From NCBI GenBank assembly GCA_013397935.1, contig VZRN01005845.1, positions 151,434 through 215,433 of the forward strand: a stretch of 64,000 nucleotides of DNA, in the 5' to 3' direction. Below are positions 1 to 14,488 of the stretch, in pieces (the stretch's first letter is position 1; the number at the start of each line of letters is the position of its first letter). A program made the position numbers and the translations under genes. A model generated the notes under the pieces. It was not told the origin of the DNA. It made no database searches and worked only from the letters and a program-made list of their open reading frames with translations. This DNA comes from Dasyornis broadbenti (taxonomy: Eukaryota > Chordata > Aves > Passeriformes > Dasyornithidae).

Positions 1-3000
1 TTCATGACCGATCATTTCTTGGGAATTGTATTAATTTAACATATCAAGACAAATTTAAGCAAACAGCTGTTGTTAAAAATAAAATCAAACCTCCAGAGTA
101 ACCCATCACAGAGGAGCCTGCTTTTCATATTCCCTGACCTACTGCCACATCCCCCCTATCCACCTAGAATGGGTAGCGCTCAGGGTAGGTGAAGTGCCAT
201 GACTTGAAGTGTGAGAGATGATGGCCCATTCACAGTAGGAATGATTGAAACCTGCTGTCAGCCTTCTCATTAAAAAGTCAGGAACTAGGACCATAAATCC
301 TTCAAGGAGAGAAAATATGGTACCATAGAAATGCCATGAAATATAAAAAACTGGCTGAAGAAGTTCCAAAATGTTTCCAAGAGTGTTGTCCCTATCAGGA
401 ATCACATTACTAAAGAAGACAACATATATTATTTCACAGCTGGTGCGGTGTAGCCCTGGTGCCCTGTACATACTCTACTGCCATGCTAGTAGCAGTGTTG
501 AGTTTGCAAGGCCTCAGCACAGCAGCTTTTCAAGTTTACTTTATCTCAACTTCTGAGCTGCCTGCAATTTTCCAGCTTAGCTATGATAGAAATTTTTCTA
601 ATGACCATGTGTCTAATTTGCTTTGTTTTTGCTTATCTTTGTATGGTACAACAATATAGTTTTATCCAGGTATTCTCTGTAGAAGCCATGGCATGATAGC
701 AGAGACCTTGGAAAGCGGGACACAGTAGATGGTCTAGAGAAGTGCAGGCATGGCATGGTAAGAGATGGGTCAGTGTCACACAGGGCCCCCAGAACTACAC
801 ACAACTCACTGATGGTCAGCTGGAGAAAGGCGGACTGAGAACTGAGCAAAAACTCATGTAGAGGTACAAAGAGAACAGAGAATAAACATGCAGCTTGTGT
901 GAAATAGACCATGGATAGGAAATTCGGCTGCACCATGAACTACTCAGTAAAGAGCAAGCAAGATGCATGACTCACTAACAAACAAAGAAATGTTACCTCA
1001 AGAGGCTCCCAAGATGAGAAGGGAGAAATCAAAAATGTCTTATTCCTCATGGCTAAAGACTTGAGCTACACGGCCCCCTCTTATTTCTGAAACCTTCAAT
1101 GCCCAAGGGGCACTGGAAGGCTGGGCATAGCATCACGAGAAATAGCAGAAACTAGGAAGCATGAATATGACAGGTCTATAATGTTATACTTTTTCTTTTA
1201 AAGTACCTACTTTTTCCATGGTGATTTCATTGGGATAATAAACATTATTTAATTAGACAGTTATTTTTCCATTTGGACTTAAAATAAATTCTTGGCATTA
1301 CACATAATATGTTTCTTCTTTTGCCCTTAATAAAAATGTGAGGGTAATGATATGTAGGTATGATTTTGCTTTTATGGAGGCCATTCCATGCCAGGATTTT
1401 GCATAATTAGTTTGTGTTATTCAAAACAATAATAATTTCCTTCCTTCCTCCATCCAAATTTAAAACAAAAACTGCTCAACCATGTGATTTGTTTTTCCTG
1501 GTAGAGTTTCTGTAAGTTCATTAATATCTAGCAGTAGTTTGAATGCTTATACTTTTTTGGTTCCTACTTGGTCAAAACTGAGTCAATTTGTTCTTGTATA
1601 CAAATTGTTTATGTGACTTAAGCAGTAATAAAGGGAGCAGAATATTTTCTGAATGTTGCTTCCTGTGTGACAGAAATCAGTATTTTTCTAATTATCAGTC
1701 CGACATCTTAAAGATACTTGAGAAATGACTAACCAGTAAATCTGCTGTCAGAAGTCATGTTGCAATTCAAATTGATGGCTTTCATTTCCACTCTGCTGAA
1801 TTCCAACACTTTCAATGTCTCAGAAGTCACAGAAATGCACAAAGGATTGTGCTACTGTTGTGGAAGCAGCAGCTTGACAGTTTCAGCTCTGGATAACTTT
1901 CTGTTCTACTGTTTTTGCTCCAGAAGGTGATAAATTACATTTGAATTCAAGTGCCCTGGGAAAATCAGACAGATATTCAATTTTAGGACTTGGAAATTAT
2001 TATTTGAATCTTTGTGTCTTTCCAAATCTGAAAATGAGTACTTTTCATGCTGTTTTGAGGTTGAGCAGTGTGACGTTCTGATTATCTAAGGCAAATTTTG
2101 GTGAGCCCTGTTCATTTAATGTTTATCAATAGCTTTTCTGTGTCACAGTGGAGACTTTTCTGCCACTGATCCAGGCTGAGAATTAAGTGCAAGTACAAGT
2201 CAAATATTCATTTCTTCTGTAACAATGTTTCAATCTTCAGTTTATGAAAATATATGTATCTAATGGGTGAAGAACATAATTTTATATTTTTGACTCTACA
2301 CTGAAGCAGAGGAACATATCTAAGACATTCAAAATTTCATACACCATCTCTGTCTTTTTCCTTTTTAACTGTAAAGGCAAATTAAATGTAAGGTTCTTCA
2401 TTCTCAATCCTATTACAGTAGCCTTCTTCATGAAAACAGACAGCTTAATCAAGAAAATACTGTGTTTCAGAGACATTGTGGGGAAAGAATACTCACCCTG
2501 TTACAGGAGGTTTTCCTTGAAGGCACCTCTTGTTAAATTTTTGACTTGAAACATCTGTCTCTTCAGTTCTTCAGAATGACTTGTGCTGCATTTGTTTAAG
2601 TATTGTGATAAACTGAGATATAGGAATAGTTTCCTGTTAAAAAGTCAGTAGATTAAGCTGACGATCTGTAAAATAAACATTACTATGGGATGGCTGGACG
2701 CTGTGAGAAAAAACTGTGGAAAATTAAACCTGAACTAAACTGGCAAGAGCTCTGTTCCCAGTGTGCTGCTGATATGAAGAGTCCAGCCTTGCATGCCCCT
2801 GGTATGCAAGGAAAGAAGAGTGAGATAACTTCAATGGGAGCACACCGCTGTAACATAATACTTGTAAGAAGACTTTAGAGGGTTAATTTAGAATTATGAT
2901 TAATGTTAGATTTAGATAGTTAGACTTAGATTAAAAATTTTGCACCTGTTCTTCTTTGCTTGAAGTAATGAGTCCTGGTATACTACAATGCTCTGAACTG

Positions 3001-6000
3001 CTGCGGTCTCTTGTGTGTCTTTGGACATGACCAAATGAAAACTGACAAAAATGAAATCAGCAAGTCAGCCTTTACAAAATCAGCCTCGACTCAATTTTTA
3101 GGCAAAGATGAAAAAGAGAGTATTATGAAATTAAACATAGCATATGTGGAAAGAAGCAAATGAGAGAGTGGCAGTGTATTCTCAAGGTGCTGGAAAGAGC
3201 AGAAGCAAGGTGTTTTATTTCTATGACTTTTAAAGGGTATTACCTTACTAAATTCTAACTCTGTTTCCCTTTATATAGTTCCAATTACATTAGCTCACCA
3301 CACTGAGCGACAATGGGGACTTCTGCTGCCTGGCCTCATTAATATTGAGTTGTCTCTGAGGTTTTCACAGGCCATTTGTCACTTAAAAACTAAACATGTT
3401 CCAGAATGAAGCTACCCCCTTTGGGTTAAAAAAAAACAAACCAAAACCCAAACACCAGCCAGTTATCTTGTGCCTAAGCAACATGTTTGAGTAATTTTCA
3501 GAGTTTATGGGTGAAGAATGTACATATTGGAAGAAAATTTTATTCATATTAAGAAGTACATGTGGACAAGAGGCTAACAGAAGCAAGTAGCTGCCAGAAC
3601 ATAGGCCTGAGTGACATTATGCTGCCCTTCAAGGGCTTTCTTCCAGAGATCACAAAATCATCAGGGTTGTCTTTTTTTTTCATTTAACTACCTACCTGAC
3701 ATAAGAGCTGCAACAAGACTGATTATCTCATTTCTTCTAAGTCCTCTGAAAATTCTTAAATGCACAGGAAGCATCACTTCATCATTAAATCCCACTAGAT
3801 AAGTTGTGAACTCCTGCATACCTATAATTTGAAGACATGCTGTAAGTGCCTAGTGTGAAATAGAAATGGAGATGTATGGATAGTAGAGCACTCTCCAGAG
3901 ATGTGTTATTTCTTTTTAAAATGAAAGCCATTCCCACCTGCCCAAACCCCAAGACACAGCTGTAAGCAAAAGAAGATACTTTAGCATCAATTTGTATAAT
4001 ATGTTCCCTAAAAAATCTCCAGTGCCATGAGAGCCTTCAAACTATGTTTTAACTAAATCATTTTTCCTGAAGCTAAATATATTCCAGTCTCTTATGATGG
4101 AAAACAGTGCCAGATCAGACAATGTTTCTGACTGCAGATGCATTAAGTTCCAGAAAACTTGAATGAGGTATTCAAAATAAAATTTTGAGTTCTCCTCAAT
4201 TTAATAGGTGTGTCTGTATCAAAGCAATTAATAATAATGGAGACCTAAATTATGTAAATACTTTGGATATATAATTTTAGGGCTTAAATTCTACATATTT
4301 TGACTCAAAAAAATATGTCAACCTACCCACTGGCATTTAGGTTTGGAAAATTAATTGTTGAGAATCTCAAGATCACAGAAAACAAGGGTAGCTTTACTGT
4401 CAGAAAATACAGAGCTGAGTGAACTTGCAGAAAATATTTCTCATCCTCTCATTGTATCCAATAGAATGTGTCTCAGAAGAGTGAAGAGACAATTTTGTTT
4501 TGGTGAAGCATATGGAGCACATAGTACAGGAAGTGTTGATAAGTGTTCATGGCATACACAGGTATAACTTGTTTTCTTACTCTACATTTGAAGGTCATTG
4601 AGAACTGCTGAAAATTCTGCCCTGGTCCCAGGTAAATGGACTTGACTGCCTAGTTATCTGGATGTCCAGACAGTTCTGTCAGTTTGTGTTCTGCACTAAA
4701 AGTCCACAATTGCTGCGCAGCATAATGGGGCAAAGAAAGGCAGGAAAAGTTAATGGCATCACACCCTGTGTGACTGTTTCCCCTGCAATTACCACACTTG
4801 CTCCTTGTGACAGCAGAACTAGTAGTTCATTGCCCCAGTCCAGCCCCTCTCCTCTTAAAACACCCTTAGGTACTGCACATCTGACCAGGTTAGCTATGGG
4901 CCTCTGCATCTGTTGAAGCAGGGACTTTTGCTTAATTGTATGCTTTATCAAAGCCAAATTGCATCTGAGGTGATCCATATGACTCAGCAACTATCACTAG
5001 TTTTCTAAATCCCATAAGCAACAAACAAATAAACCTTAATGCTGCACCTAGAGGTATTGGCAGCCTAAAAGGATGAGTAGCACTTTCTCTTCCACTCTAC
5101 GTTTCTGTCCCTGCTATCCCAGTGTGTACTCAGCATAGGCATCTGGGCTCTCAGGCACAGGGCAGAGCCTTGGGGAAGTCAGCAGAAGTGGGTTCTGATG
5201 CACTATGATGAAGTAAGCAGGTACACCACTTCAGTTTTTATGACTCATTTGCTGGAGCACTGGAAGTATTTCATTCCTTCCCGTCTTTTTCCTGGCTTGT
5301 TTTGAAGCCATGGCGATGACGATTGTCTTGTTATTTATTTATTTTTTTTTCTCCAGAGTCAAACTCACAGATGAAAATGGACAAGAGGAAAAAGGTCAGA
5401 GCCAGAGAAACAGACCGGGGCTGTGTTTAGTGGGTAGAATCAGAAATATGGAGACTTAAGCCTATCAAGATATATTCAGAGACTTGTGTAATAATAGCAA
5501 TTGGGAGCTTTTATAGCTATACAAATCTGTCAAACAACCATTTCAGTGACATTTCAGGAGGGAACTGGGAAAAATCTTTTTACAGAGGTTTTAGGGAGTT
5601 CTGTCACAGCTGATCTATTAGATGCTGCTTTCAAGGATTGCAACAGCACCTCTGTGCCCAAGGTAGAACAGGGAGGGCTAAAAGGGAAGCCTAAGCTGAA
5701 ACAGAAAAGACAGCAACTCTTCTGAGGCAGCCAAAAGCTCCTCCCCAAAAGAACACTTTTGATGGTAGTGAAGGATGAGGAAACTAGACTTGGCAAGAAA
5801 CAGCTGGGTGATGCAAGAGGCTCAAATTATGAAAAAAAATATCTGAAACAGAAGAAAGTTCCTTTTTTCAAAGTGACAAATTCATTTTTGAAAAAATAAA
5901 AGCCACAGCCTTAAAAACAGAACCTAATTATTCCAGCCACCTGCATAGAGCTGAGAACTTAAGACCCTAAACAAAACATAGTAGCAGGTTTTATTTATAA

Positions 6001-9000
6001 GAAAGCCATACTAAGATTGTTCATTACTTTCAGTTCTGAGTTGTTGTGAGAAACCTCAGGTTTTATTCATACTGCACACATTTGTAATACACAGTGGAAT
6101 TAAGAAATTCTACAAAATACAGATTAGTCTTCAAAACATTGCTTTTACTTGGACAGACCAAGGGTTTCAGCTAATTTGCATGCTTATACAGGCAGATTTT
6201 ATTTAAAATTTATGTTTTTCTCTACTTTTCTTTTTTTCCTTTCCTTGCTATTGGAACAGAAATGGCTTGATTTCACTGATACTAAAGCATCATATGGGTA
6301 GGGAGGGTGTTCTTTCTCTCATTCTTGTCTTCACCTTTCTCCTCTCTTGACTGAGGGTACAAAAGGGCTGCCCTTTAGGGTGACTCAGCTTCAACATCAC
6401 TCGGCAGCCAGCTGTCCATTTAGGTTTGTACTTGCTTATCCCAGTCCTTCTGCTTCTTAAATTAAACACTGCTTAGGTCAAAAATAAACTGTCTGACCAG
6501 ACAACGACCTTTGTTAGATCCCAGTTTAGCTTTTGAATTGCTAATATCCTTCTACATGAAATATGCCTCTTAAGAGGTGTCAGGGCATATACTGGTCTTT
6601 GTTCCGACATGTATTCCCAGACAAGGTGAAAGCTGCGCTGCAAGTACATCAGTAATCTGGTTACCATTTATGCTCAGCATGCAAAAATTATCCAGAAATT
6701 GCCATGGGTACCACTTTTCACCTATGCCCTCCCTCTGTGCTTCCCTTCTACCTTACCAAGTATATTTAATGGATTAGCAATGACATCCAGAGAGAAACAA
6801 AAGCCCCAAAAACATGAAAAACAAGAACCTAAGAAACTCTGCTCATGTGGGCCAAGTGGTCAGACTTGCTTGTGGCTGTGCCCTCCCAGTTTTCGACCTG
6901 ACTACATTGTGAGGATGACACTGAGGGGCTTAATTCCCAGTAAAAATCTGTTTATCATGAGCTGCTCACATTACATCCAAAGGCATACACCCACCATAAC
7001 TATTACAGGAGCTCCAAATCTGAAGAAAACCAGTTGGAAACCAATGCACTTGGAGCAGTGAATAAGGCAAGAACATGAAAATGTGTTGCAGATGAGAGAA
7101 AGGAAGAGTCTTTGGAGCCTGGGGGAGTAACAAAGATGCTACCTCTGCTTTTTTCTTGCCCAGCCAAAAACCCTAACTTGAAATAGCATAAGCAGGAGTA
7201 ACAATTCTATAGGCAGGATGACTTGGAAGAAAGCAAGAACCAGTTAGATCTTTTTTAGCTCTCCTACAATAGATTTTATCCTGGCATAATTTTAGGTATC
7301 CTAAATTTCAGATATCCCAAATGCTGGTAAATGCCTTGTCACCAACTAAAAATTGCTGTTTCCTGAGAATGCGCATCTAAGTCTTTAAGCAAGGCCTTAT
7401 TATTAAAAAAAAACCCCAAACATAAACCTTGCTAAGATTGTGGTTTATTTTTGCGTTTTAATTTTTCATGCATTCTGATCACACAGGTGTTGTTACAATT
7501 TAAATATTCACCCTAAATTCTGTTTTCTACATTTATTCCAAATATTTGATAGCACTTCTTTGATTTACATAATTTTCTGGATAGTGAAAAATGAATAGGC
7601 TGTTACTTTTTAATTGTTTTTAAGTACTTTACATATTTCCTGTTTAGTGGCTATTGCCAAGCTGAGTTTGGAAAGAATTTGTTCATTGACATTGAACAGC
7701 TGTCAATGTAGAGAGGAAATAATAGCAAAATCAAGGAAAAAAATTACAAATCTACCCTTTCTGATAGCAAGAAAAGTCAGGGGCTTCTGAATACTGGTAA
7801 CTGATATAGAGAATATGAACCAACAAAGAACGGCAACCTTGATGAAAAATCAAAGCACTTGGCTGAAAGGAAAGATAAATGGAGTTTTTAACAGATAACT
7901 GAGATAGCTTTAGATTTCAGTTGTTCTTCCACAGAACACAAAGTCACAGCTCTGTTGAGGAGGAGATAAAAGGGCTCAGTGTACCTACAGAACACTGGTG
8001 TCCTCATGCGGTATTCCCAAGGACATCTTAGATCTACTCTGAGGATGATCTGACCAAGGAAGACAATCCAGGCTTTCTATTTCCTTCACACTTTCCAAAA
8101 GAATACACTAAATGGATAAAAATATTCCTAATGTTAGGAATTATGAGCTAAGCTGTATAAATAAAAAGCTGCAGAGAAGGAAGTACAGGCTGCACCCAGA
8201 AACCAGTAAAGGAAAATACCAGCTAGAGTTCAACAGCAGGATATTCCTGTCAAATCCCCCAGCTTTACCGACTACCAGCAGCTTTGCCTGTTGCACTCTT
8301 GCTGTCCTGAGTTGCTTAGCTGCATTTGGGGACTCCAGAACCCCCTTTGACACAGCTTTGATTTAAACTCCCAGGCACAGATGAAAATTTTCACCCACAT
8401 TTCTGACAAAGGGAACCAGCATTTAGACATTACTTTCTTTATGCATTGCAATTATCCCAGAGCATTTTTTTCCTGTCCCTTAGATGGAGGAACCAATCTT
8501 TTAATATTTTGCATCCTGTCTTTGTTTCTCTTCAAGCTCGACACGTTCTTTCTGCATTTTCCTGTACAGTTACTAGTACAGCTTGAGCAGGCTATTTTTT
8601 CAGAAGAAAGAGGAAAATAAAATTAATTTTGCATCAAGTAAAACAGAGCAAGTTACATCCTCCTGTAAAAGAGAAAATGATCTGGATCTCATGCTGCTTG
8701 CACAGCTACACCTTATTCTGAGAGCTGACTTGGTGCTGCTTCTTAACGTTTGTATTCTGGAAATTGAATAAAAATAAGTTTAAAAGGCTGCCAAGCCTTT
8801 GCACCCACCTTTCAGTAGAGGAGATGGAGCTGAAAGCAACAGCAGGATACATCGACACTGGCCTCTTGAAGGAACTTTCTCTCCACAAAGAAAAAAGAAA
8901 AAGCAAAACCAGTCCTGTGAGAGGAGAAGATGAGAAAAGAACTGAAGAAATAAAACCAACGGCTTTGACAAGTAAATATAAAATAAAGTGTAAAACACAG

Positions 9001-9100
9001 GTAGAAATTGCAGGCTCCTTCCAAATACTGAAAAGTGTGAACACTGCCAAAAAATAATTTAGAAAGTAATTTAGTTCAATGGTTAGCAATTGTTTACCTA
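1..9100. other. Intergenic, no gene recognised
   Basis: AT-rich sequence with only short open frames in every phase. The two longest on the minus strand (139-471 and 613-936) are about 110 codons each, show no domain I recognise, and are of a size expected by chance. Short A- or T-rich tracts mixed with AAACC-type words occur near 3427 and 7405, a common low-complexity pattern in birds. I saw no splice-flanked conserved exon, RNA gene or recognisable transposon here. Old decayed repeats cannot be excluded by eye. Confidence 0.6.
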
Positions 9101-12100
9101 CCTGCACCTACTGCTGGTCCTCCTTTTCCGTGTTTCTATTAATTCAGCAATGACCTATATGTTTGCAGAGGAAAAAATCTTTGCTGTAATCACCACTAGG
9201 GAAACTGCAGAGCGAATTCTAGTCTGTGTACATAGAGAGACAAGAGACTGAGGAAAGAAGTAAATGGGAAAAACATTTATTTGTTGTCTCCCACAATACA
9301 ATTGATTTAAACATAAGGAAGTATAAAAAATTCAGTACATGTAAACTTAGGGAAGTATAATCAGCACGATTGCTTAAGACCTTGTCTTGGAGGACTGACA
9401 GAATTTGATCCCAAAGCTACTAAATACTTGCAGCTTGGTAACAGTAAATATGTAATTAACAGCAAACTGTTCTGTTGATCTTCTCTATCATTTAAGTCTA
9501 CCAGAGGGATAATGTCAAGAACCTTTCCTTCAGCTTGTTCTTGATATGGTTTGGAACAATTAGATTAAAAATAAACAGAGTGTTTTCCAAAAGCATGCCA
9601 TTGTTGATTTTCCACAGGAATGTCCTGGGTCCTATAAGCCAGGTGTTTCTGCAGCATCTTAGGAATGAAAGGCAGCAATTCTGGATTGGTATAAGCGATA
9701 TTATGTACACTACAGTGCCTCACTGGGTTCATGCTAAAGGGCTGCTTCCCAAAACTATAATTGGCGCTTAGCTTCTTTTACAGCTTGTTCATCCAGACAG
9801 CCTGTACCACGCAGTCAGTTAAAGTGTAGCTGAAAGCATTATGAAGCACATCTTTACAGGAAATAGGAAGATTAATCTGATAATTGGCATGAAAACTTGG
9901 CCATATTAGATTTAAAAGTCATTAGTTTTGCATCTGTGAGATGCTGAGTGCTTTTTCACCTCCAGGCATGCACAGTAATCATGAGTGCTGGCTAACCTGC
10001 CTGGAGGCACCTGTTCCACATGAGCTGACTGGTGCTGAACGTGGCTACAGCCACTGCGGATGGCAGCAGGGCATCACAACCCTCCCAACCCCAGCCATTT
10101 ACTCCACCCCAACAAGGATTATCCAGAGGTTTCTGAGCTGCATATTTCCCCTCTCATATGTTAAGATGTCTCACAATAACTCCAGTTTGAGTGAGAAAGT
10201 GCAGTTCGGATGCAGATCTAGAGATGCCGGAAGAGTAGCAAATAATGCAACCTGCAACAATCAGAAAACACTTGTTCAGTAAACCCCAAGTATTCCTTAG
10301 GAGCAAGCTGACTGCTGAATATTTTTGACAAAAACAAGGGGGGAAGTGCAGGAAAATGGGATGGCAGGTTTCGGTATGTGCAGATGAAAAGATGGCTACC
10401 TTCCAGAGACAGGGATTTCACGGCTTCCAGATGGTGGGGGATTAACTACAATGCATTTTGGTTCCTTGAGAATAATTGCTTTCCAATTTTTTCTGTTAAG
10501 AAACTTGGAATTCAATTGTTTACTATAATTATGCAGCAATAACGTGTTTGTTATTTTTAATTCATACACATGACCATACATTTATAGTGAGAGAGAGAGA
10601 CAGATATACACATTTCAAAGAGAGGCGCTTTTGGGTTTTGTTATGGTTTTGGTCTGTTGAGGTTTTTTGTTTGGGTTTTTTTTTTTTTAAGGATGAGAAA
10701 AGTGCTGGGGAAAGAGAGAAGAAAATAAATGTGGTTCCACAGAAAAAGCAGTTGTTCACTGCTGCTATTAAAATTCAGGTCCATTACCATGGAGAAGTCA
10801 GTTGATCAAAGTTAAAAGTTTGGTTTTTTTAACCAAAAAGAACATAGAAGAACTCTATGCATTAAAAACCTGATGTATTTAGTAAATTTTCATTTTTCAG
10901 TTCATACTTTACACTGAATCACTCTCTCTCCCCTCCTCTTGCACTTACCAGTTCCAAGAGCAATCACTCCAGTCCGGCTTGCTAAGCAAGCTTCTTCTTT
11001 AAAATAAGGTATCCCTAAATAGTGATCCCTCATCACTATTGATGCTGTTTTGAAACAGTCTGAAAATGCAGAGAAGATCTATGAACAAAGTGTGAAGATG
11101 TTACTGAGCTTTAATGTCAATTAAGCTTAACTTGTGTTTGTAAACCAGCATTATGAGAGTGCACACAATGCAGCAAAACAGTGCCAGCATGTTCATACTG
11201 CATATCAATCTTCAGCTATGTTTTTGCCTTTTAACTTCATTCACTGCAGCCTTTTTAACTGATGATTGAGGTGCAGGATACATGCTATGAAGGTAGTACA
11301 GCAAATCTTTCTAACCTTTTCTTCCATGGGTGGATTTTACAGACCCCTCAAGACAGTTACGAGCACATACAATGTTTCTCAACACATTAAGACCTGTGTA
11401 ATGGATTACTACAGTTTTGACTAATTTAGCTTCTGACAAAGCAATAACACGTAGCTCTACAACGCACAGAACATGCTGGCTATGATATTAAACAAATTCC
11501 TCAAAGTATGGTTTGTCACCCAACTCCAGCGCAGAATCCACAAGTTTCTTCTTCGCTCTGCAGTACTATTTTCAAAAGGATTTTCAGAAGTATTTGTGTA
11601 TGGTGAATTGCATAGGACTGGCAAAGGAATCGTAATGTCTGCATCCAAACTATCCAGCTCATGTACCTAATAAATATCATAAACAAATACACCACAGCTG
11701 CAAGCTGCTCTGTGATTCTTACAAATGGATTTTCTAACTCAGCCTGACAACTCAGCTGATTAGACAAACATAGCGTCTTGTTTAACACCACTGTTGATAA
11801 TTACATTTTCCAAATGGGACAACTGTATTTCAAGCTGAAAGTGAACGTACAATTGCTGTTAGAGATTATGAAAAACCTTGTATGAGAGCTAACAACAAAA
11901 AGCAGGTATTTTATGAAAGACTGGCTCTTTTCTAGTCCTTGTTTATACTAGAGGTTTCTAGGGGATGCACACCTTAGTCAAGAGACAAGTCAATGTGTAC
12001 AGCAAACTGCTGAGCAGGGCACAAGCTGCTGAGCTCTGCTGGGCATATGAACTCTGGAGGCAGAAACACAGGCTAGCCAAGAGAGGCACCAAATCTGCAA

Positions 12101-12953
12101 ACGAATCCTCCTTTCTCCATCTCTCTGATCCACCTCCTTAAATTCCTCCTGCCCCTGGGATGCACAGTGTGCCTAAGAGACAGAACAAGGATGAAGGACC
12201 AAGGCTGGAGACACTCACTACAGCAACCTCACCATGCACTGAGGGATGGAGGAGTGCATGGGCAGGGCAGTGAAGTGGCAGGAAAAGAAAAAGTCATGGA
12301 CCTTAGAAACTCATAGAAAATCAAATGTACAGAAAAATGTTAGAAACTGCTGGGTTATATGGTGTACTGAGAAAAGATGTGAACAGCCAGCCCCCATCAG
12401 AGAAGCTCTTGGATGTCAAGGGAGAGAGGCCAAAATCTGTTAAGTTTGTGATGCCTGCTTGAAATATTGAGCTGCAACCAAAGAGAGCTAGAAAGTACTC
12501 AAACTGCTCAAGGGAGAATATTAAGATGAAAGAAGATACCATTAAGGCAATTTTCATACAGGAGATCAGTACAAGACAGCTCTTTCTCTGAAAGGAAATA
12601 GCAATTTTGTGATCTTTAAAATTAATTTGGATACTCTCATTGCTTTTGCAGAAAGCTTTCCAGAGAAAATTGAAACGAAAAAGAGTTTTTAGAATTAAGA
12701 ATGGTTTGAGATGATGTGACAATGTTCAAATGGTGCTGTAACATTTGAAGAGTGAATTAGTCTCATTACCAGGCTCTTTCTTTTTTCACTAACACTGAAT
12801 TTTTAAGAGCAATTTTGCAAAAATTACCAGGAATGTCCATTTATATAATAGAGTTCTGTTATTTAAAAAACTTTCATTGGCAATATAAAAAGTAAACTAC
12901 TCTAGAATGTGAAAACTAACAATTGTCAGTGGACTTGATATGATTCTAAAATT
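9101..12953. other. Intergenic, no gene recognised
   Basis: No credible exon was found. There is a short GA-rich tract near 10588-10601 and a T-rich tract around 10660-10689 (blocks of T broken by G). Open frames are all under about 135 codons and do not resemble any family I know. Nothing else stands out. Confidence 0.6.
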
Positions 12954-12975
12954 AAAAAAAAAAAAAAAAAAAAAA
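12954..12975 (+). repeat. Poly(A) run, 22 bp
   Basis: An uninterrupted run of 22 A. It could be the tail of an old retroposed sequence or a simple mononucleotide repeat. No recognisable retroposon body precedes it. Confidence 0.85.
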
Positions 12976-13095
12976 GAGATGATTTCATGAATTTGCAATG
13001 GTTCCAAAGAGTGTGTTTCAAACCAGCAACTAGCAAAATAAGCAAAATGTACTGTGTTAGAGATTACTTTTTCCCAAAGCCCAAAATACTAAAAT

Positions 13096-13125
13096 TGACA
13101 TGTTTTGACATGTCTAGACATGTTT
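13096..13125. promoter_or_regulatory. Candidate p53-family response element, three half-sites
   Basis: Three decamers lie end to end with no spacer: TGACATGTTT, TGACATGTCT and AGACATGTTT. Against the established p53/p63/p73 half-site RRRCWWGYYY, the third matches at all ten positions. The first two miss only the leading purine. All three carry the CATG core that p53 favours. The last two together form a 19/20 match to a full site with zero spacer, and they include a 16-bp perfect palindrome. No gene start is visible nearby, so any role would be as a distal element. This is a sequence match only. Confidence 0.45.
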
Positions 13126-13449
13126 TGTGTCCTTTTGAACAGTAGAAAACAGCCATCAAAGAGCTGATGACTGCATATTAGAAACAGAGACTGATTGCTT
13201 TTCCCAACTAGCAGAATGAGCAGAGAACTTGGATTTCCTTTTCATGTGTAGTTTCAATATGATGCAAAATGCCAGCCTGTGTAAAAGGGATAAATACGTG
13301 CAGTGCTGGGAACCAAAAGCTGTGCTTGTCAGTGCACCAGCAACGGCATATCTTGGCCAAGGAAAAATTCAAATATGTTACAGCTCCACCTACTGAAGCA
13401 AGAAGAAATGATTGGAAAGGGTATAATTAGTGCAATGAACTGGAGCAAT

Positions 13450-13471
13450 CCAGGGTCTACATAGACCCTGG
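13450..13471. repeat. Short palindrome, 10-bp perfect arms
   Basis: Arms CCAGGGTCTA and TAGACCCTGG are perfect reverse complements separated by only CA. It is unusually GC-rich for the surrounding AT-rich sequence. It does not sit next to a gene or a recognisable transposon terminus. Confidence 0.8.
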
Positions 13472-13988
13472 AACAGATTTGACACAGCTGTCTGATCAGC
13501 ACTTGAACTCCTGCTCAAGATCAGGTAGTATCAGTTTTACAGTAAGCCATGCTAAAGTCCTGGAAGTCAATCAACTTGCCCTGTTAGAAGCAGCAGCTTG
13601 TTTCTGAAACTCCCAAGAATTTAAAGAGTTCATTTCTGCCTTTTCTTATAGTGATTGACTAGCACAAAAGTCAAGGTTTGTCACCTCAGAAGCATGCTGA
13701 TACTCTGGTGTTTTTGATGAAGCAACAGATACTCTGTTTATCCAAAGACCATGAAGTGAACAAGCATTTGCTCACACTTTTGGCATACTTTTTTTGTGTG
13801 ACACAAACCAAAAAAAGATTGGCCAATGTGAAGTTCACTTTGAACTGGAGGAATACCAGGGAGGTTGAAAAAAATTAACTTTGTGAAGAAATATAATCAT
13901 GTAGGTACACTTTAGTAAAAGATTCATCTCTCTAATCTAAGGACAGTAAGCATTAATCAAATATGCTAATTCAATGAATGCTGGTCTT

Positions 13989-14015
13989 ATATACATATAT
14001 ATGTATATATATATG
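13989..14015. repeat. (AT)n microsatellite
   Basis: Alternating TA tract with C and G interruptions (TATACATATATATGTATAT type), itself largely self-complementary. Confidence 0.85.
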
Positions 14016-14488
14016 CACCTTGTGGGTTCATAGAGTGGCTCAGAGCCAGAAATTCTGTTTATTGCAGAAGCCTTTAGGATAACAGGAGTTCAGACAAGTA
14101 TTTCCTACACCTTAGGATCACATTGACAGGGGAGAAATACGTGAAAGATGTTGAAGCAAAAGTTCTTAATCAACAACTAGTGTTTAGCACTTACTAAGAA
14201 CACAAAGTAAGGTGGCAACACAGCAGAACAAGAGTATGAATATCATAAATGTTTCATGCTACCTGAAAGATTCTTATAGTTAGTCAAAATTACTCTCTCT
14301 GTGTCTGAAAGCAGGCAGATCTAAATATTGGACCTGAAGCAATGCAGTATTCAAGAACATGACAGATATAATAGGCAAATGATGAAGCATTTAGTCCAGA
14401 GGATTACCAGAATCCAAACACCCACAGAGCACTGGCAACAGCACAGCACAAAACATGCAGAACCTGGAATGTCAAAACAAAATGATAT

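Noticed and set aside
139..936. Two adjacent minus-strand frames of about 110 codons, looked at as a possible decayed gene or processed pseudogene
   Set aside because: No domain or family recognised in any frame, no poly(A) tail or flanking duplication; frames of this size are frequent by chance.
8764..9057. Lysine-rich plus-strand open frame of 97 codons
   Set aside because: Composition follows the A-rich local sequence; overlapping frames on the other strand are equally long; no domain seen.
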